A stretch of DNA of 64,000 bases from Pseudomonas brassicacearum (GTDB taxonomy: Bacteria; Pseudomonadota; Gammaproteobacteria; Pseudomonadales; Pseudomonadaceae): the NCBI RefSeq assembly GCF_000585995.1, contig NZ_CP007410.1, positions 2,321,430 to 2,385,429 of the forward strand, given 5' to 3'. The notes below the pieces were generated by a model, which was given only the letters and a program-made list of their open reading frames with translations, did not search any database and was not told the DNA's origin. Within the stretch, counting starts at the first letter, position 1, and every line of letters begins with the position of its first letter. The position numbers and the translations under genes are program-made. Positions 8,453 to 19,196 of this stretch are shown one piece after another.

Positions 8453-10150
8453 ATGAGCAAGCCCACTGTCGACCCTACCTCGAATTCCAAGACCGGCCCG
8501 GCCGTGCCGGTCAATTTCCTGCGCCCGATCATCCAGGCGGACCTGGATTCGGGTAAGCACACACAGATCGTCACTCGCTTCCCGCCGGAGCCCAACGGCT
8601 ACCTGCACATCGGCCATGCCAAGTCGATCTGCGTGAATTTCGGCCTGGCCCAGGAGTTCGGCGGCGTCACGCACCTGCGTTTCGACGACACCAACCCGGC
8701 CAAGGAAGACCAGGAATACATCGACGCGATCGAAAGCGACGTCAAGTGGCTGGGGTTCGAATGGTCCGGTGAGGTGCGCTACGCCTCGCAATATTTCGAC
8801 CAGTTGCACGACTGGGCGGTGGAGCTGATCAAGTCCGGCAACGCCTACGTCTGCGACCTGACCCCCGAGCAGGCCAAGGAATACCGTGGCAGCCTGACCG
8901 AGCCGGGCAAGAACAGCCCGTTCCGGGATCGCAGCGTCGAAGAGAACCTCGACCTGTTCGCCCGCATGCGCGCCGGAGAATTCCCCGACGGCGCACGGGT
9001 GCTGCGGGCCAAGATCGACATGGCCTCGCCGAACATGAACCTGCGCGACCCGATCATGTACCGCATCCGCCACGCCCATCACCACCAGACCGGTGACAAG
9101 TGGTGCATCTACCCGAACTATGACTTCACCCACGGTCAGTCGGACGCCATCGAAGGCATCACTCACTCGATCTGCACCCTGGAGTTCGAAAGCCACCGTC
9201 CATTGTACGAGTGGTTCCTCGAGCACTTGCCCGTGCCGGCCAACCCGCGCCAGTACGAGTTCAGCCGCCTGAACCTGAACTACACCATCACCAGCAAGCG
9301 CAAGCTCAAGCAACTGGTGGACGAGAAGCACGTCAATGGCTGGGACGACCCACGGATGTCGACGCTGTCGGGCTTCCGCCGTCGTGGCTACACACCGAAA
9401 TCGATCCGCAACTTCTGCGAGATGGTCGGCACCAACCGTTCCGACGGCGTGGTGGACTTCGGCATGCTGGAATTCAGCATCCGTGACGACCTCGACCACA
9501 GCGCCCCGCGTGCCATGTGCGTACTGCGTCCGCTGAAAGTCGTCATCACCAACTACCCGGAAGGCCAGGTCGAGAACCTCGAACTGCCGCGCCACCCGAA
9601 AGAAGACATGGGCGTGCGTGTCCTACCGTTCGCCCGGGAAATCTACATCGACCGTGATGACTTCATGGAAGAGCCGCCAAAAGGCTACAAGCGCCTGGAG
9701 CCGAACGGCGAAGTGCGCCTGCGCGGCAGCTACGTGATCCGCGCCGACGAAGCGATCAAGGACGCCGATGGCAACATCGTCGAGCTGCGTTGCTCCTACG
9801 ATCCCGACACCCTGGGCAAGAACCCGGAAGGTCGCAAGGTCAAGGGCGTGATCCACTGGGTGCCGGCCGCCGCCAGCGTCGAGTGCGAAGTGCGCCTGTA
9901 CGATCGCCTGTTCCGTTCGCCGAACCCGGAGAAGGCCGAAGACAGCGCCAGTTTCCTGGACAACATCAACCCTGACTCCCTGCAAGTACTCACTGGTTGT
10001 CGTGCCGAACCCTCGCTGGGCAACGCACAGCCGGAAGACCGTTTCCAGTTCGAGCGCGAAGGTTACTTCTGCGCGGATATCAAGGACTCGAAACCCGGTG
10101 CTCCGGTGTTCAACCGTACCGTGACCTTGCGCGATTCCTGGGGTCAGTGA
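8453..10150 (+). CDS. glnS: Glutaminyl-tRNA synthetase
   Basis: A class I aminoacyl-tRNA synthetase charging tRNA-Gln in the cytoplasm. The ATP-binding HIGH motif appears in [20 protein letters not shown] and a KMSKS-equivalent lies in the [13 protein letters not shown] region, followed by the beta-barrel anticodon-binding domains (about residue 345 to the end). At 565 residues it is of normal length. AAGGA lies six bases before the ATG. cysS follows 21 bases downstream, so the two synthetases are probably co-transcribed. Confidence 0.96.
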   Translation: MSKPTVDPTSNSKTGPAVPVNFLRPIIQADLDSGKHTQIVTRFPPEPNGYLHIGHAKSICVNFGLAQEFGGVTHLRFDDTNPAKEDQEYIDAIESDVKWLGFEWSGEVRYASQYFDQLHDWAVELIKSGNAYVCDLTPEQAKEYRGSLTEPGKNSPFRDRSVEENLDLFARMRAGEFPDGARVLRAKIDMASPNMNLRDPIMYRIRHAHHHQTGDKWCIYPNYDFTHGQSDAIEGITHSICTLEFESHRPLYEWFLEHLPVPANPRQYEFSRLNLNYTITSKRKLKQLVDEKHVNGWDDPRMSTLSGFRRRGYTPKSIRNFCEMVGTNRSDGVVDFGMLEFSIRDDLDHSAPRAMCVLRPLKVVITNYPEGQVENLELPRHPKEDMGVRVLPFAREIYIDRDDFMEEPPKGYKRLEPNGEVRLRGSYVIRADEAIKDADGNIVELRCSYDPDTLGKNPEGRKVKGVIHWVPAAASVECEVRLYDRLFRSPNPEKAEDSASFLDNINPDSLQVLTGCRAEPSLGNAQPEDRFQFEREGYFCADIKDSKPGAPVFNRTVTLRDSWGQ

Positions 10151-10171
10151 TCAAGTCTTAAGGGAAACCCT

Positions 10172-11554
<1,383 letters not shown>

Positions 11555-11569
11555 GTCCACCCCGGTCTA

Positions 11570-11658
11570 TGTGGGAGCGGGCTTGCTCGCGAAAGCGGTG
11601 TCTCTGTCACTGAGATGTTGAATAAGCCGCTGTCTTCGCGGGCAAGCCCGCTCCCACA
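11570..11658. repeat. REPIN (REP doublet) 4
   Basis: Left arm TGTGGGAGCGGGCTTGCTCG, right arm ending GCCCGCTCCCACA. It starts 16 bases after the cysS stop and is the first of a tandem pair with REPIN 5. Confidence 0.9.
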
Positions 11659-11680
11659 GGGCTGGTGGCGTTCATCCAAT

Positions 11681-11770
11681 TGTGGGAGCGAGCTTGCTCG
11701 CGATAGCGGAGTGTCAGGCAACATGTTTGTCGACTGATACACCGCCATCGCGAGCAAGCTCGCTCCCACA
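11681..11770. repeat. REPIN (REP doublet) 5, tandem with REPIN 4
   Basis: Left arm TGTGGGAGCGAGCTTGCTCG, right arm ending GCTCGCTCCCACA, 22 bases after REPIN 4. Arms are of the GAGC variant while REPIN 4 is of the GGGC variant, so the pair is not a simple recent duplication. Confidence 0.9.
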
Positions 11771-11854
11771 ATTTTTTTGTGCTCAGCCTGGCAATCATTC
11801 TTTTATGAGCTAGTACTGTCAGGTCGATTCGACGTTCTCTGACAGGGTACTTCC

Positions 11855-12310
11855 ATGTTGGCTCATTGGTCTTTGGCGGCCATTCATCTTCTGGCGTTCG
11901 CCCTCGGGTTCTGGGCGGTGCTCACGCGCGGCACGGCGCTGCGACGCCTGGCGGGCGGGATGGACGCGGTTCGAAACGTGTTGGTGGCGGACAATGTGTG
12001 GGGGCTGTCGGCGCTGGTGCTGCTGGTGACCGGCGGGATGCGGGCTTTCGGGGGCTACGAAAAAGGCTCGGACTATTACCTGCACCAACCCCTGTTTCAC
12101 CTGAAGATGACCTTGTTCCTGCTGATCCTGCTGCTTGAAATCGTGCCGATGATCACCTTGATCAAATGGCGGATGGCGTTGGGCAAGGGCGCGTCGATTG
12201 ATCCTTCAAGGGCCGGCCGGTTTGCCCGGATCAGCCACATCGAAGCCTTGCTGCTGGTATTGATGGTGATTGCCGCCACGGGCATGGCCCGTGGCGTGAG
12301 CTTGGGCTGA
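11855..12310 (+). CDS. DUF2214-family inner-membrane protein
   Basis: A 151-residue protein with four predicted membrane helices (about residues 3-22, 46-62, 85-103 and 130-147). It matches the DUF2214 pattern, including MLAHWSLAAIHLLAF, the RGTALRRL turn, DNVWGLSALVLLVTGGMRAF and HLKMTLFLLILLLEI. Function is unknown. It stands alone between a REPIN pair and the convergent rsmE. The start has AGGG nine bases upstream. Confidence 0.8.
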   Translation: MLAHWSLAAIHLLAFALGFWAVLTRGTALRRLAGGMDAVRNVLVADNVWGLSALVLLVTGGMRAFGGYEKGSDYYLHQPLFHLKMTLFLLILLLEIVPMITLIKWRMALGKGASIDPSRAGRFARISHIEALLLVLMVIAATGMARGVSLG

Positions 12311-12456
12311 CCGGTCACGTACGCCTGCTTCGTTGCCATTAAAACGAAACGTCTGACAGCCATGCTACTAGCCATGCCATTAGTATCGGTTTCACGGGCT
12401 GGACGAAAAATCAACGGCGGGGTGGAGCAGGGTAAGGTGCGGGCGACCTGAATCTT

Positions 12457-12492
12457 TAGCCAGCCATTGCGGCGATGCAAACGGGCTGGCTA
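12457..12492. other. Strong inverted repeat between DUF2214 gene and rsmE
   Basis: TAGCCAGCC (12457-12465) pairs perfectly with GGCTGGCTA (12484-12492), with an inner TTGC/GCAA stem around a six-base loop. It lies just beyond the rsmE stop between convergent genes. Neither strand has a clear T-tract, so a bidirectional terminator is likely but not certain. Confidence 0.5.
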
Positions 12493-12508
12493 CGGACTGC
12501 AGCAAGGC

Positions 12509-12703
12509 TCAGGGAGTTTGCGGTTTGTCAGGGGCGGTAAGGCCTGCCTGAATACGCTGATAAATCTCTTCACGATGCACCGCGACGTTTTTCGGGGCGT
12601 TGATGCCGATCCGGACTTGTTGGCCGCTAACGCCCAGAATGGTGATCGTGATGTCGTCACCAATGTTTATGCTTTCACCGACTTTGCGGGTGAGTATCAG
12701 CAT
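12509..12703 (-). CDS. rsmE: CsrA-family translational regulator, RsmE type
   Basis: A 64-residue RNA-binding dimer that recognises GGA motifs in leader RNAs and blocks translation. It controls secondary metabolism in the Gac/Rsm cascade. The CsrA signature [17 protein letters not shown], the [10 protein letters not shown] core with key Arg44-equivalent in HREEIYQRI are intact. From memory the sequence is almost identical to P. fluorescens RsmE, whose C-terminal tail GLTAPDK differs from RsmA. The start MLILTR is universal, and its Shine-Dalgarno AAGGAGA itself contains a GGA motif, which allows autoregulation. An in-frame upstream ATG is not used by the family. Confidence 0.85.
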   Translation of the reverse strand: MLILTRKVGESINIGDDITITILGVSGQQVRIGINAPKNVAVHREEIYQRIQAGLTAPDKPQTP

Positions 12704-12951
12704 GGTGTTCTCCTTGATTACTTTATAGGGCACCTGATTCAGACAGTGCAGATGTCGGTACTGCTTATAGATTAGTGCTAAGTGTCACAATGTGGGTGCC
12801 TCTTTCTGACGCGCAGACGCAGCATTAATTCCCAGGGTGCGACTATACAGAGACGCCGGGCAGGATTCTCTTGTTTTAAGCACTGTTTGCGGCGTTCTTG
12901 GTGGATGTGAGTGTTAAAATCCGCGCCTCATGTCTTCACAGGGGAAACGTT

Positions 12952-13317
12952 GTGCGCAAATTGGCTTGGGTTATCGCGGTATTGGTACTGGCGGGGTGTG
13001 GTGAGGGACGTGATGTCGAAGCACCGAAGCCGAAGCCGACCGCGACTTCCGCATCCGCAGTGGCTGCTGCGCCGCAGTGGGGGGTCGAGGTTCGGGGCGA
13101 AACTCCGCAGGCCGTCAGCGACCTGACCGGCTGGTTGATCGAGCACAGTTTCATGTCGAGCGTGGTGCGGGAAAACGGCAAGGAGCGGGTCCTGGTCGGC
13201 CCTTTCAGTTCCAAGGCCGAAGCCGAAGCCAAGCAGGAGCAAGTCACGGCTGCCTTGGCCCGGGCGAAAAAGCGCAACATCGAGACGTTGGTGGTGGATT
13301 TCCCGACCGCCCAATAA
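12952..13317 (+). CDS. SPOR-domain lipoprotein
   Basis: I place the start at a GTG (12952) with GGGGAA upstream. It gives a 121-residue protein with a lipoprotein signal, KLAWVIAVLVLAGCGEG, cleaved before the Cys. A Pro/Lys-rich linker follows, then a C-terminal SPOR-type domain (about residues 42-115: WGVEVRGETPQAVSDLTGWL...RVLVGPFSSKAEAEA). SPOR domains bind denuded peptidoglycan glycans at division sites. Partner unknown. An upstream ATG (12898) is open but has no ribosome-binding site and would mask the signal peptide. Confidence 0.78.
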   Translation: MRKLAWVIAVLVLAGCGEGRDVEAPKPKPTATSASAVAAAPQWGVEVRGETPQAVSDLTGWLIEHSFMSSVVRENGKERVLVGPFSSKAEAEAKQEQVTAALARAKKRNIETLVVDFPTAQ

Positions 13318-13354
13318 TCGGGCGGGACAAAAGAGTCAGTAAAGTCACAAACCC

Positions 13355-13444
13355 TGTGGGAGCGAGCTTGCTCGCGATAGCGGTAGATCGGCCAACGTTG
13401 ATGTTGACTGACATGCCCCTATCGCGAGCAAGCTCGCTCCCACA
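13355..13444. repeat. REPIN (REP doublet) 6
   Basis: Left arm TGTGGGAGCGAGCTTGCTCG and its inverted copy at the right, between the convergent SPOR lipoprotein and endA. It is the last such element in the window; none was found from 13.5 to 64 kb. Confidence 0.9.
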
Positions 13445-13474
13445 GTTGGCTTCGTGCTGTTCACAAGTGCGAGG

Positions 13475-14164
13475 TCAACCGCAGGCTTTCATGTCCACCG
13501 GTCCCACGAACTCGTTCCCACGTCCCATGACGCACGCCACGCTCTGGTTGCGCTGACGTTCCCAGCTTTCGACCGGGTAGGTCTTGTCCCAGGCTTCATA
13601 AAGGCGCCGGTCCTGTTTCGACAGGCGCAGGCCATATTGCTTGCTCATGTAGAAATAGGTCCGGGCGATCATCCCCCGGATGGAGGGACGGGGCATGACC
13701 TTCTTGGCCTTGAAATCCACCTGGGTCAGGCATGAGCCGTATTGGCCCTTTTGCTCCGGCAGCCAGCCAAAACTGAAGTTGCTGCGATCGCCATTCACTT
13801 CGCCGATGCTGGGCACCAGATTGTGCAGGTCGGCCTCGGCCCGTTGATAGACTGGATCATAGCGGGTGCAGTTCTTGCGACCGCCTTGTTGCCAGCATTG
13901 ACGCTGATGGCCGATCTGCCAGGCCGGGACGATATGCTCCCACTCAATGCGGGCGGCACGGCTGGCATTCTTGCGCGGTACGTAACCGCAGGCTGTCAGG
14001 TTCACGCGATTGCCGGTGTATTTGCAGCCACAGTAGAACTCGGTGGATTGCGGGGCATAGAGTTTCCAGGCGATTTTCTTGGCTTCGTTGAAGGTCCGGG
14101 GAGCGCCGGCCTGTGCTCCCAGTGCGACGAAGACGAGCAATAAAGCAACACAACGTACGATCAT
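13475..14164 (-). CDS. endA: Endonuclease I (EndA/NucM family), secreted or periplasmic
   Basis: A 229-residue non-specific DNase. A signal peptide (MIVRCVALLLVFVALGAQA) precedes a mature part with the beta-beta-alpha metal site: EWEHIVPAW containing the catalytic His, and NLVPSIGEVNGDRSNF. Several Cys pairs (CGCKYTG, CGYVP, C in RKNCTRYD) fit an exported enzyme. The start ATG (14164) is five bases from the stop of the DUF1654 gene upstream, so endA is probably the second gene of that SOS-type unit. The open frame continues upstream through the DUF1654 gene but that extension is not a signal peptide. Confidence 0.9.
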   Translation of the reverse strand: MIVRCVALLLVFVALGAQAGAPRTFNEAKKIAWKLYAPQSTEFYCGCKYTGNRVNLTACGYVPRKNASRAARIEWEHIVPAWQIGHQRQCWQQGGRKNCTRYDPVYQRAEADLHNLVPSIGEVNGDRSNFSFGWLPEQKGQYGSCLTQVDFKAKKVMPRPSIRGMIARTYFYMSKQYGLRLSKQDRRLYEAWDKTYPVESWERQRNQSVACVMGRGNEFVGPVDMKACG

Positions 14165-14169
14165 CTGGC

Positions 14170-14418
14170 TCAATCTTCCTTCGGCACAACCCAGAAAACC
14201 TGCACGCCACCATCGTCGCGGTAGGCGAGGGTCACATTGTCGTTCTCGTCGATTTCTTCCAGGAGGCGCTCCCACTCATCCACTGGTTCGTCGGGAAGAC
14301 GGAAGATCAGGGCGGCCTTGGCTTTTTGGGCGGTGGGGGCGTTGATGATTTTCGAGACCCGAAGGCCAAGTCGTGTATAGGAATCTAAAGGGGTAGTTGC
14401 AGCGGAGGGCGTGGCCAC
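14170..14418 (-). CDS. DUF1654-family small protein
   Basis: An 82-residue protein with the DUF1654 core SYTRLGLRVSKIINAPTAQKA and WERLLEEIDENDNVTLAYRDD. Function unknown; the family is common in Pseudomonas. I choose the GTG at 14418 because AAGGA lies seven bases upstream. An ATG 17 codons earlier overlaps the promoter and LexA site and is unlikely. It is followed after five bases by endA. Expression is probably damage-inducible, from the LexA box over its promoter. Confidence 0.78.
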   Translation of the reverse strand: MATPSAATTPLDSYTRLGLRVSKIINAPTAQKAKAALIFRLPDEPVDEWERLLEEIDENDNVTLAYRDDGGVQVFWVVPKED

Positions 14419-14436
14419 AGGATTATCCTTATTAAG

Positions 14437-14477
14437 CTGTACGTGTATACAGTATTTAACCGTAGGCATTTACGCAA
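14437..14477 (-). promoter_or_regulatory. LexA (SOS) box over the DUF1654-endA promoter
   Basis: On the minus strand CTGTATACACGTACAG (14452-14437) fits the LexA pattern CTG-N10-CAG with an AT-rich palindromic core. TTGCGT (14477-14472) and TACTGT (14454-14449) are 17 bases apart and form a promoter whose -10 overlaps the box, the usual layout for LexA repression. It is 19 bases upstream of the chosen GTG start. Confidence 0.75.
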
Positions 14478-14599
14478 CTGCTTAAAATTCAAGAAAATCG
14501 TCTGACAGCGCTTTTTCTATTTTGATGTAGGAGAAATGATTTTTTATTGGGTGGTGTAAGCGGGGCGTCACCCGCTCATGTGAACGGGGACGAAGAGAA

Positions 14600-14621
14600 G
14601 CCCGGCCGGAGTCGGTCGGGC
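14600..14621 (-). terminator. Probable terminator after ansB
   Basis: GCCCGGCCG (14600-14608) and CGGTCGGGC (14613-14621) form a stem with one mismatch and a four-base loop, just after the ansB stop. The minus strand continues with a pyrimidine-rich TTCTCTTC rather than pure T. Confidence 0.5.
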
Positions 14622-14628
14622 GAGGTGA

Positions 14629-16046
<1,418 letters not shown>

Positions 16047-16493
16047 ATGTCGTTTTCTGTCGGCTTTCCCAATGCGGCAGCCGTGGCCATCGGCGGCCAA
16101 TCCGCAGCCACCCTGAAGGCTTTGAGCGAGGCGGGCGCCGAGGCGGCCGATGAAGCCTTGGGCGAAACGCAAACGTCTGGCAAGGTTCGCACTGGCATGG
16201 CCCCGGTCGCAAAGGACGCAGAGCAGGAGAGCAGTAGTACCCAGAGCGTTGCCGTCCAGGTGTTGCTCAAGCGGATGCAAGAACTCCAGCAACAGCTTCG
16301 GGAGCAGCAACAGCAATTGGCGGCTGCGCAGGCACGTGCCTACCCGACACCGGAAGCCAAGACCTCGGCAGTCATGGCGGTCCAAGGCCAGATTGCCGAC
16401 ACCAGCGGCGCGCTGCTGGAGGTCACCGGCCATTTGGTCACGGAACTGGCGAAGGGCTCAAGTTCCGGCTCGGTGGTCAATACGACGGCCTGA
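16047..16493 (+). CDS. Small coiled-coil protein of unknown function
   Basis: A 148-residue protein that I do not recognise. The start has GGAG eight bases upstream. The N-terminal third is Ala/Gly-rich with no signal peptide, residues about 68-105 form a Gln-rich heptad-like helix (LLKRMQELQQQLREQQQQLAAAQ), and the C-terminus is a Ser/Gly-rich tail. It lacks membrane segments. A nine-base-pair hairpin follows directly after the stop. Coding potential is supported by frame composition and a good ribosome-binding site; function is open. Confidence 0.65.
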   Translation: MSFSVGFPNAAAVAIGGQSAATLKALSEAGAEAADEALGETQTSGKVRTGMAPVAKDAEQESSSTQSVAVQVLLKRMQELQQQLREQQQQLAAAQARAYPTPEAKTSAVMAVQGQIADTSGALLEVTGHLVTELAKGSSSGSVVNTTA

Positions 16494-16500
16494 GCCTTCG

Positions 16501-16524
16501 ACGTTGCGGGTGAAACCGCAACGT
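16501..16524. terminator. Hairpin after the coiled-coil orphan
   Basis: ACGTTGCGG (16501-16509) and CCGCAACGT (16516-16524) form a perfect nine-pair stem with a six-base loop. There is no T-tract. It abuts the -35 element of the rbs promoter. Confidence 0.5.
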
Positions 16525-16574
16525 TGACAAATCTGCGAAGCCTTACCATAGTTCACTTCACGCAAACGTTTGCG
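16524..16574 (+). promoter_or_regulatory. rbs operon promoter and RbsR operator
   Basis: TTGACA (16524-16529) with a weaker CATAGT (16547-16552) 17 bases on forms a plausible promoter. A perfect 14-base palindrome CGCAAACGTTTGCG (16561-16574) follows at about the start point. Its form, with the central CG and AAACGTTT core, is typical of LacI-family operators, so it is the likely RbsR site. Confidence 0.75.
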
Positions 16575-16627
16575 CGGCGTTCCGTGCATTGATTTGCTCA
16601 CAATAATCATAAGATCGGAGTGAACCC

Positions 16628-17584
16628 ATGAAGTTGCCATTCGCTGGACGTCTTCTCGCTGTCGCCATGCTCGCGGCCGCATCCGCTGCGCTGCCTATCT
16701 CCTCGGCATTCGCCCAGACCGCTGAAAAACCCAAGGTCGCCCTGGTCATGAAATCCCTGGCCAACGAATTCTTCCTGACCATGGAAGACGGCGCCAAGGC
16801 TTACCAGAAGGAACACTCCGCCGATTTCGACCTGATCTCCAACGGGATCAAGGATGAAACCGACACCGCCAACCAGATCCGTATCGTCGAGCAGATGATC
16901 GTCTCCAAGGTTGACGCCCTCATCATTGCGCCTGCCGATTCCAAGGCCATGGTGCCGGTGATCAAGAAAGCCGTCGATGCCGGCATCACCGTGATCAACA
17001 TCGATAACCAACTCGACCCGGCCGTGGTCAAGAGCAAGAACATCAACGTTCCGTTCGTAGGCCCCGACAACCGCAAGGGCGCACGACTGGTGGGTGAATA
17101 CCTGGCCAAGCAGCTCAAGGCCGGTGATGAAGTCGGCATCATCGAAGGCGTGTCCACCACCACCAACGCTCAGGCGCGGACCGCCGGCTTCAAGGATGCA
17201 ATGGAAGCGGCGCAGATCAAGGTTGTCTCCTTGCAATCGGGCGATTGGGAAATCAATAAGGGCAACCAGGTTGCCGCGTCGATGCTCAGCGAATACCCGA
17301 ACATCAAGGCTCTGCTGGCTGGCAACGACAGCATGGCGGTAGGCGCGGTCTCGGCCGTACGGGCTGCCGGCAAGGCGGGCAAGGTGCAAGTGGTCGGCTA
17401 CGACAACATCAATGCGATCAAGCCCATGCTCAAGGACGGTCGTGTGCTGGCGACGGCTGACCAGTTCGCCGCCAAACAAGCAGTATTTGGTATCGAGACG
17501 GCGCTGAAGATCCTCAAGAAAGAAAAAGTCGACAACGGTGCCAATGGCGTTATCGAAACTCCGGTCGAGCTGGTGACCAAGTAG
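16628..17584 (+). CDS. rbsB: RbsB, D-ribose periplasmic binding protein
   Basis: A 318-residue sugar-binding protein. A signal peptide (about residues 1-29, ending SSAFAQ) is followed by the two-lobed binding fold seen in RbsB: PKVALVMKSLANEFFLTMEDGA, DALIIAPADSKAMVPVIKKA, VPFVGPDNRKGARLVGEYL, EGVSTTTNAQARTAGFKDAM and LAGNDSMAVGAV. It captures ribose for RbsA/RbsC. It is first in the rbs operon, after a perfect LacI-type operator. Confidence 0.95.
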   Translation: MKLPFAGRLLAVAMLAAASAALPISSAFAQTAEKPKVALVMKSLANEFFLTMEDGAKAYQKEHSADFDLISNGIKDETDTANQIRIVEQMIVSKVDALIIAPADSKAMVPVIKKAVDAGITVINIDNQLDPAVVKSKNINVPFVGPDNRKGARLVGEYLAKQLKAGDEVGIIEGVSTTTNAQARTAGFKDAMEAAQIKVVSLQSGDWEINKGNQVAASMLSEYPNIKALLAGNDSMAVGAVSAVRAAGKAGKVQVVGYDNINAIKPMLKDGRVLATADQFAAKQAVFGIETALKILKKEKVDNGANGVIETPVELVTK

Positions 17585-17642
17585 TTATCCTGGCGACACA
17601 ACGGTGCTCGCCCATTCGGGCGAGCGCATGGAGAGTTTTTTT

Positions 17643-19196
17643 ATGTCCGTTTGCGACCCGAACGCTGTCCTGTCTGTCAGCGGCATCGGCAAGACCTATG
17701 CCCAGCCAGTACTGACCGGCATCGACCTGACGTTGATGCGCGGGGAAGTGCTGGCGCTGACCGGCGAAAATGGTGCCGGCAAAAGCACGCTGTCCAAGAT
17801 CATCGGTGGGCTGGTGACGCCGACGACCGGGCAGATGCAATTTCAAGGTCAGGATTATCGTCCTGGCAGCCGTACCCAGGCGGAAGAACTGGGCGTGCGC
17901 ATGGTGATGCAAGAGCTCAACCTGTTGCCGACCCTTTCCGTGGCCGAGAACCTGTTTCTCGACAACCTGCCCAGTCACGGCGGCTGGATCAGCCGCAAGC
18001 AGTTGCGCAAGGCGGCGATCGAGGCCATGGCCCAGGTTGGGCTCGATGCGATCGATCCCGACACCCTGGTGGGTGAACTGGGTATCGGTCATCAGCAGAT
18101 GGTCGAGATCGCCCGCAACCTGATTGGCGATTGTCATGTGCTGATTCTCGACGAGCCGACCGCCATGCTGACGGCCCGCGAAGTCGAGATGCTCTTCGAA
18201 CAGATCACCCGCCTGCAGGCTCGGGGCGTGTCGATCATCTACATTTCCCATCGCCTCGAAGAATTGGCGCGGGTGGCCCAACGCATTGCGGTACTGCGCG
18301 ACGGCAACCTGGTCTGCGTCGAGCCGATGGCCAACTACAACAGCGAGCAACTGGTGACGCTGATGGTCGGCCGGGAGCTGGGCGAGCACATCGACCTTGG
18401 CCCGCGCCAGATCGGCGCGCCGGCCCTGACCGTTAAAGGCCTGAGCCGTTCTGACAAGGTCCGCGATGTGTCCTTCGAAGTGCGCAGCGGTGAAATCTTT
18501 GGTATCTCCGGCCTGATCGGGGCAGGGCGCACTGAACTGCTGCGGCTGATCTTCGGCGCCGATGCGGCCGACAGTGGCACCGTGGCGCTGGGCTCGCCGG
18601 CCAATGTCGTGAGCATTCGCTCCCCGGCCGATGCGGTGGCCCACGGTATCGCGTTGATTACCGAGGACCGCAAGGGCGAAGGCCTGCTGCTGACGCAATC
18701 CATCGCGGCTAACATTGCCCTGGGCAACATGCCGGAGATTTCCAATGCCGGTTTCGTCAATGGCAGCCAGGAGCATGCGTTGGCGCAGCGGCAGATCGAC
18801 GCCATGCGCATCCGTAGCTCCAGCCCGACCCAATTGGTGTCCGAGCTGTCGGGCGGCAACCAACAGAAAGTCGTGATCGGTCGCTGGCTCGAACGCGATT
18901 GCTCGGTACTGCTGTTCGACGAGCCGACCCGTGGCATCGACGTTGGCGCCAAATTCGACATTTATGCGCTGCTCGGTGAGTTGACTCGCCAGGGCAAGGC
19001 GCTGGTCGTGGTGTCCAGTGACCTGCGCGAATTGATGTTGATCTGTGACCGGATCGGCGTGCTGTCTGCCGGGCGCCTAATCGACACTTTCGAGCGCGAC
19101 AGCTGGACCCAGGATGACTTGCTTGCCGCCGCATTCGCCGGCTACCAGAAACGTGATGCGTTGCTCAACGAAGCAGCGCCTAGGGATCTTCCATGA
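17643..19196 (+). CDS. rbsA: RbsA, ribose ABC transporter ATPase (two fused nucleotide-binding domains)
   Basis: A 517-residue double ATPase energising ribose uptake. The first domain has an intact Walker A (GENGAGKSTL), a degenerate signature (GELGIGHQQMVEI) and Walker B (HVLILDEPTAML). The second domain has a degenerate Walker A (LIGAGRTELLRL), an intact LSGGNQQKV signature and VLLFDEPTRGIDVG. This asymmetric pattern is normal for RbsA. I place the start at MSVCDP, with GGAGAG eight bases upstream. The stop overlaps the rbsC ATG. Confidence 0.94.
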   Translation: MSVCDPNAVLSVSGIGKTYAQPVLTGIDLTLMRGEVLALTGENGAGKSTLSKIIGGLVTPTTGQMQFQGQDYRPGSRTQAEELGVRMVMQELNLLPTLSVAENLFLDNLPSHGGWISRKQLRKAAIEAMAQVGLDAIDPDTLVGELGIGHQQMVEIARNLIGDCHVLILDEPTAMLTAREVEMLFEQITRLQARGVSIIYISHRLEELARVAQRIAVLRDGNLVCVEPMANYNSEQLVTLMVGRELGEHIDLGPRQIGAPALTVKGLSRSDKVRDVSFEVRSGEIFGISGLIGAGRTELLRLIFGADAADSGTVALGSPANVVSIRSPADAVAHGIALITEDRKGEGLLLTQSIAANIALGNMPEISNAGFVNGSQEHALAQRQIDAMRIRSSSPTQLVSELSGGNQQKVVIGRWLERDCSVLLFDEPTRGIDVGAKFDIYALLGELTRQGKALVVVSSDLRELMLICDRIGVLSAGRLIDTFERDSWTQDDLLAAAFAGYQKRDALLNEAAPRDLP

